From Loripinus fragilis (lineage: Eukaryota; Mollusca; Bivalvia; Lucinida; Lucinidae), in contig OZ026521.1 of the NCBI GenBank assembly GCA_964019695.1, positions 36,640,939 to 36,704,938 on the forward strand: a stretch of DNA of 64,000 bases, written 5' to 3'. Position numbers and translations under genes: made by a program. The notes under the pieces were generated by a model that had not been told where the DNA came from, did no database searches, and saw only the letters and a list, made by a program, of their open reading frames with translations. The first letter of the stretch is position 1. Each line of letters opens with the position of its first letter. This document shows, in pieces, positions 43,301 through 46,300 of this stretch.

Positions 43301-46300
43301 TATTTTCTAATGGAAAAAAATATAAAATAAGTATGTTATTCCCACCTGGAAAACCCAATACATTTGCTTGTTTTTCAAGCAGAGCAAGGGCTCTACAGGA
43401 GCCGATGATAGCAACTTGGGCCAAAACAAGGTGGTGGGGATAGTGTAAAAATGTTAGCAAGCTGCCAAACAAGCAAGAGCTTTGTTTGTTTGATTTGATT
43501 CTCTACGTCCCATCAACAATCTTTCAGTTATAAAGGGACTTCCTGGGTTGAACCAGTACTAAGCTAGGATTAATGTTTTTGCCCAAGGACACAACACAGT
43601 GACGCCGGTGAGGCTCGTACCAACGGCCCCTCGGTCTCGAGTCAAGCACTCTACCACTGAGCCACTGCGCTCCTACACACAAGTAAGAGTAAACAAACTT
43701 TGGCAGGACTAAAAGGCAGCGAGTTTTGAAAGGTTTTAATGACAGGGGAGCTGGATGGAATTCCGTGAGACAGCAAGTGCTTTATTTTATTTTGCCGAAT
43801 TTGTCATAAATGCCCTAAACAAATATTCATCACTGTTTAAAACAAATTTTATATTACTTCGCCACTTTCTATTACACCCCCCCCCCCCCTACAGTATGAA
43901 ATGAACCGTAAAAACTGACTACATGTATTTGGTCAGATTTTTGGTTTTAAAATATTCTGTGGCAATTTGACATAGGACGAGCAGAATCATGTAAGGACGA
44001 GTATTAATTTTATGCACTCACCCTTTGGGGCGAGTGGACTTTGGAAAAAATTTCCAGCCCTGTTACCTCTCTATATTTTTGAAATAAATTCGATTTTTGA
44101 ATATTCATGGAATCATGAACACTATGGGTCTCTTGCAAAGTTTCATATCAACTTTGCAAGAGACCCGATGTACAATAACTACAGGGCTTAAGATTTTTTC
44201 AAGATTGGTGGGCCGAAGTGACCCATGGAGCAAAAAATGGCGGGTCATTTTTCTGAAAATGATGGGCCCAAGCATATCAAACTTACCACAGTTGACATTT
44301 GGGTAGTATACTCTACCTACACACGGACACAGACACCTGTATGCATATATGTATATTGACTGCTGATTATGCAGTAAAATCTGTCGTAAGCGGCCACTAA
44401 AAAAAGACCAATTATCGCTTAATGCAGGTCAAAAGTATTGCAAAATGCTCAAAGGGGAGCATTCTGCAATCCTTTTGACCTTCATTAAAATACCATTTTT
44501 ATTTAAATCTTTGTATTGTCTTTTTTTGAGTGACTGCTTAAGACATGATTTACTGTATTGACAACTGTTTTGTGGAGTTCGTAGACTTGCTGTAAGATAA
44601 CTAGTTTTATTAAAGCAAGATTTTTTCACAACTAAAAAGGATGGGTCCACTGGGCCCACTTACTTGGAAAGTTATGGGCCATATTTTAGAAACATGGGAC
44701 AATGACCTGGGCCCATCATAAATCTGAAGGCCTGTAACTATGGTGTTATGCCCAACCCTACCTTCAAATGGATTACATCCGTATATGGGGCCTCTGGTGC
44801 AAATATTCTAAACACATCAGCTATACAACAAGCGACGAGTAGCCTGACATCCTTGTTGGGATGATCCATGAAGAACTCTGTGGCCAGATGAATGGCAAGA
44901 CCAGTGTACTCCTCATAGTCTTCTTGACCCATATCTTGGAAAGCCCTAGCAATAAGCTGTAAAATAAACAAAAATTTTCTGCGTAAAAATGAAAATATTT
45001 TCTTACCCATCAATTTTAACACAAGTTTTGCATGCTCAAAAGAACCGTCTCATTGATACGGTTCTTTTGAGCACCCACTACATACGTTTTGGTTGAGAAA
45101 TAAGAATATCAAATTCCCGTTAGGCACTCTTTACTAAAGTCCTGAAAAGATATAGAGGATCCAGGGGCTCATACAGGCAAGTTTGAGTAAAATTCAAGGA
45201 CATTTCAAGGATTTATAAAACTCTCCTATTGTTTTCAAGGACTATAAGTTTATGAAAAATACTGATTTAAGTGTTAAGATTCTACTTAAGAAATGCTAGA
45301 CTGAGATAATGGAGAAAATAGCACTATAAAATTGTTGTGCCTTTATTTGGTGCAGCATATGCTGCACCAAATAAAGGCACAACAATTTTATACTGATTTT
45401 GATCCCTATCAACAGTGTTGAGACCTTCAGAAATTAGTAGAATTCAAGGATTTTTCAAGGCCTTTCAGTGATTTTTCCAGTACTTTTCAAGGCAGATTTA
45501 ATCTTCAAGGACTTTTCAAGCAAGCCCTGCAAATTCAAGTACTTTTCAAGCCTGTCCGAACCCTGGGATCTTAAACATGTTGCGAAAAAGTGGTAAAATG
45601 CTTGGCCGGCCCCCCTTACCCCCAACATGTTTAATAAATTAAATAATACAGGAAAATGAATGTTAGATTCTATTGATCATATGACATTTGAATTATTTTG
45701 TAATCAAGTTATTTCGTGTGAAAACATCAAGAATTTCCGAAAAATATGCAACGTTTTTATGGGCGTCATTTCATAACGTTACCAAAATCTGTAAACCACT
45801 AATGGTTTGTCGATTTTAATACATGGCATTATATCTCTCCCAGACGGCAATGTCATATGATAAAAAATTGTAGCGGATTTTACTACATGTTTTGTGTTGA
45901 TGCTTTAATTCCCAGTCATTTTTTCAGTCTTGTCGGGATGTTTTCCAGTTTTTCCTAGGTTCAACCAATACTAAGCAGAAGATAAAAGAATCTTGCTCCA
46001 GGACATAGCAGTGTCTCTGGACCTGTTGAGTCTTGAACTAGTGCCCCTTGGATCACAAGTTAAAATTCTACCACTGAGCCACTGTGCTCATCTAAATGAA
46101 TCACTGTCCTTATATTCTTACATACTATATATATATATATATGGTGCAAGAGACCACATCTAACTCAGTAACTGGAGATAGACGTCAAGACTTAAAAAAT
46201 TCTGCTTCTAAGAAGCCGACTGTCTAGTGATGGGGAAAGTTCTGAAAGCCAGTGCAGTTCTTGGCATTCTGCTGGGAAATACCATGTGAAACCACTGCAA

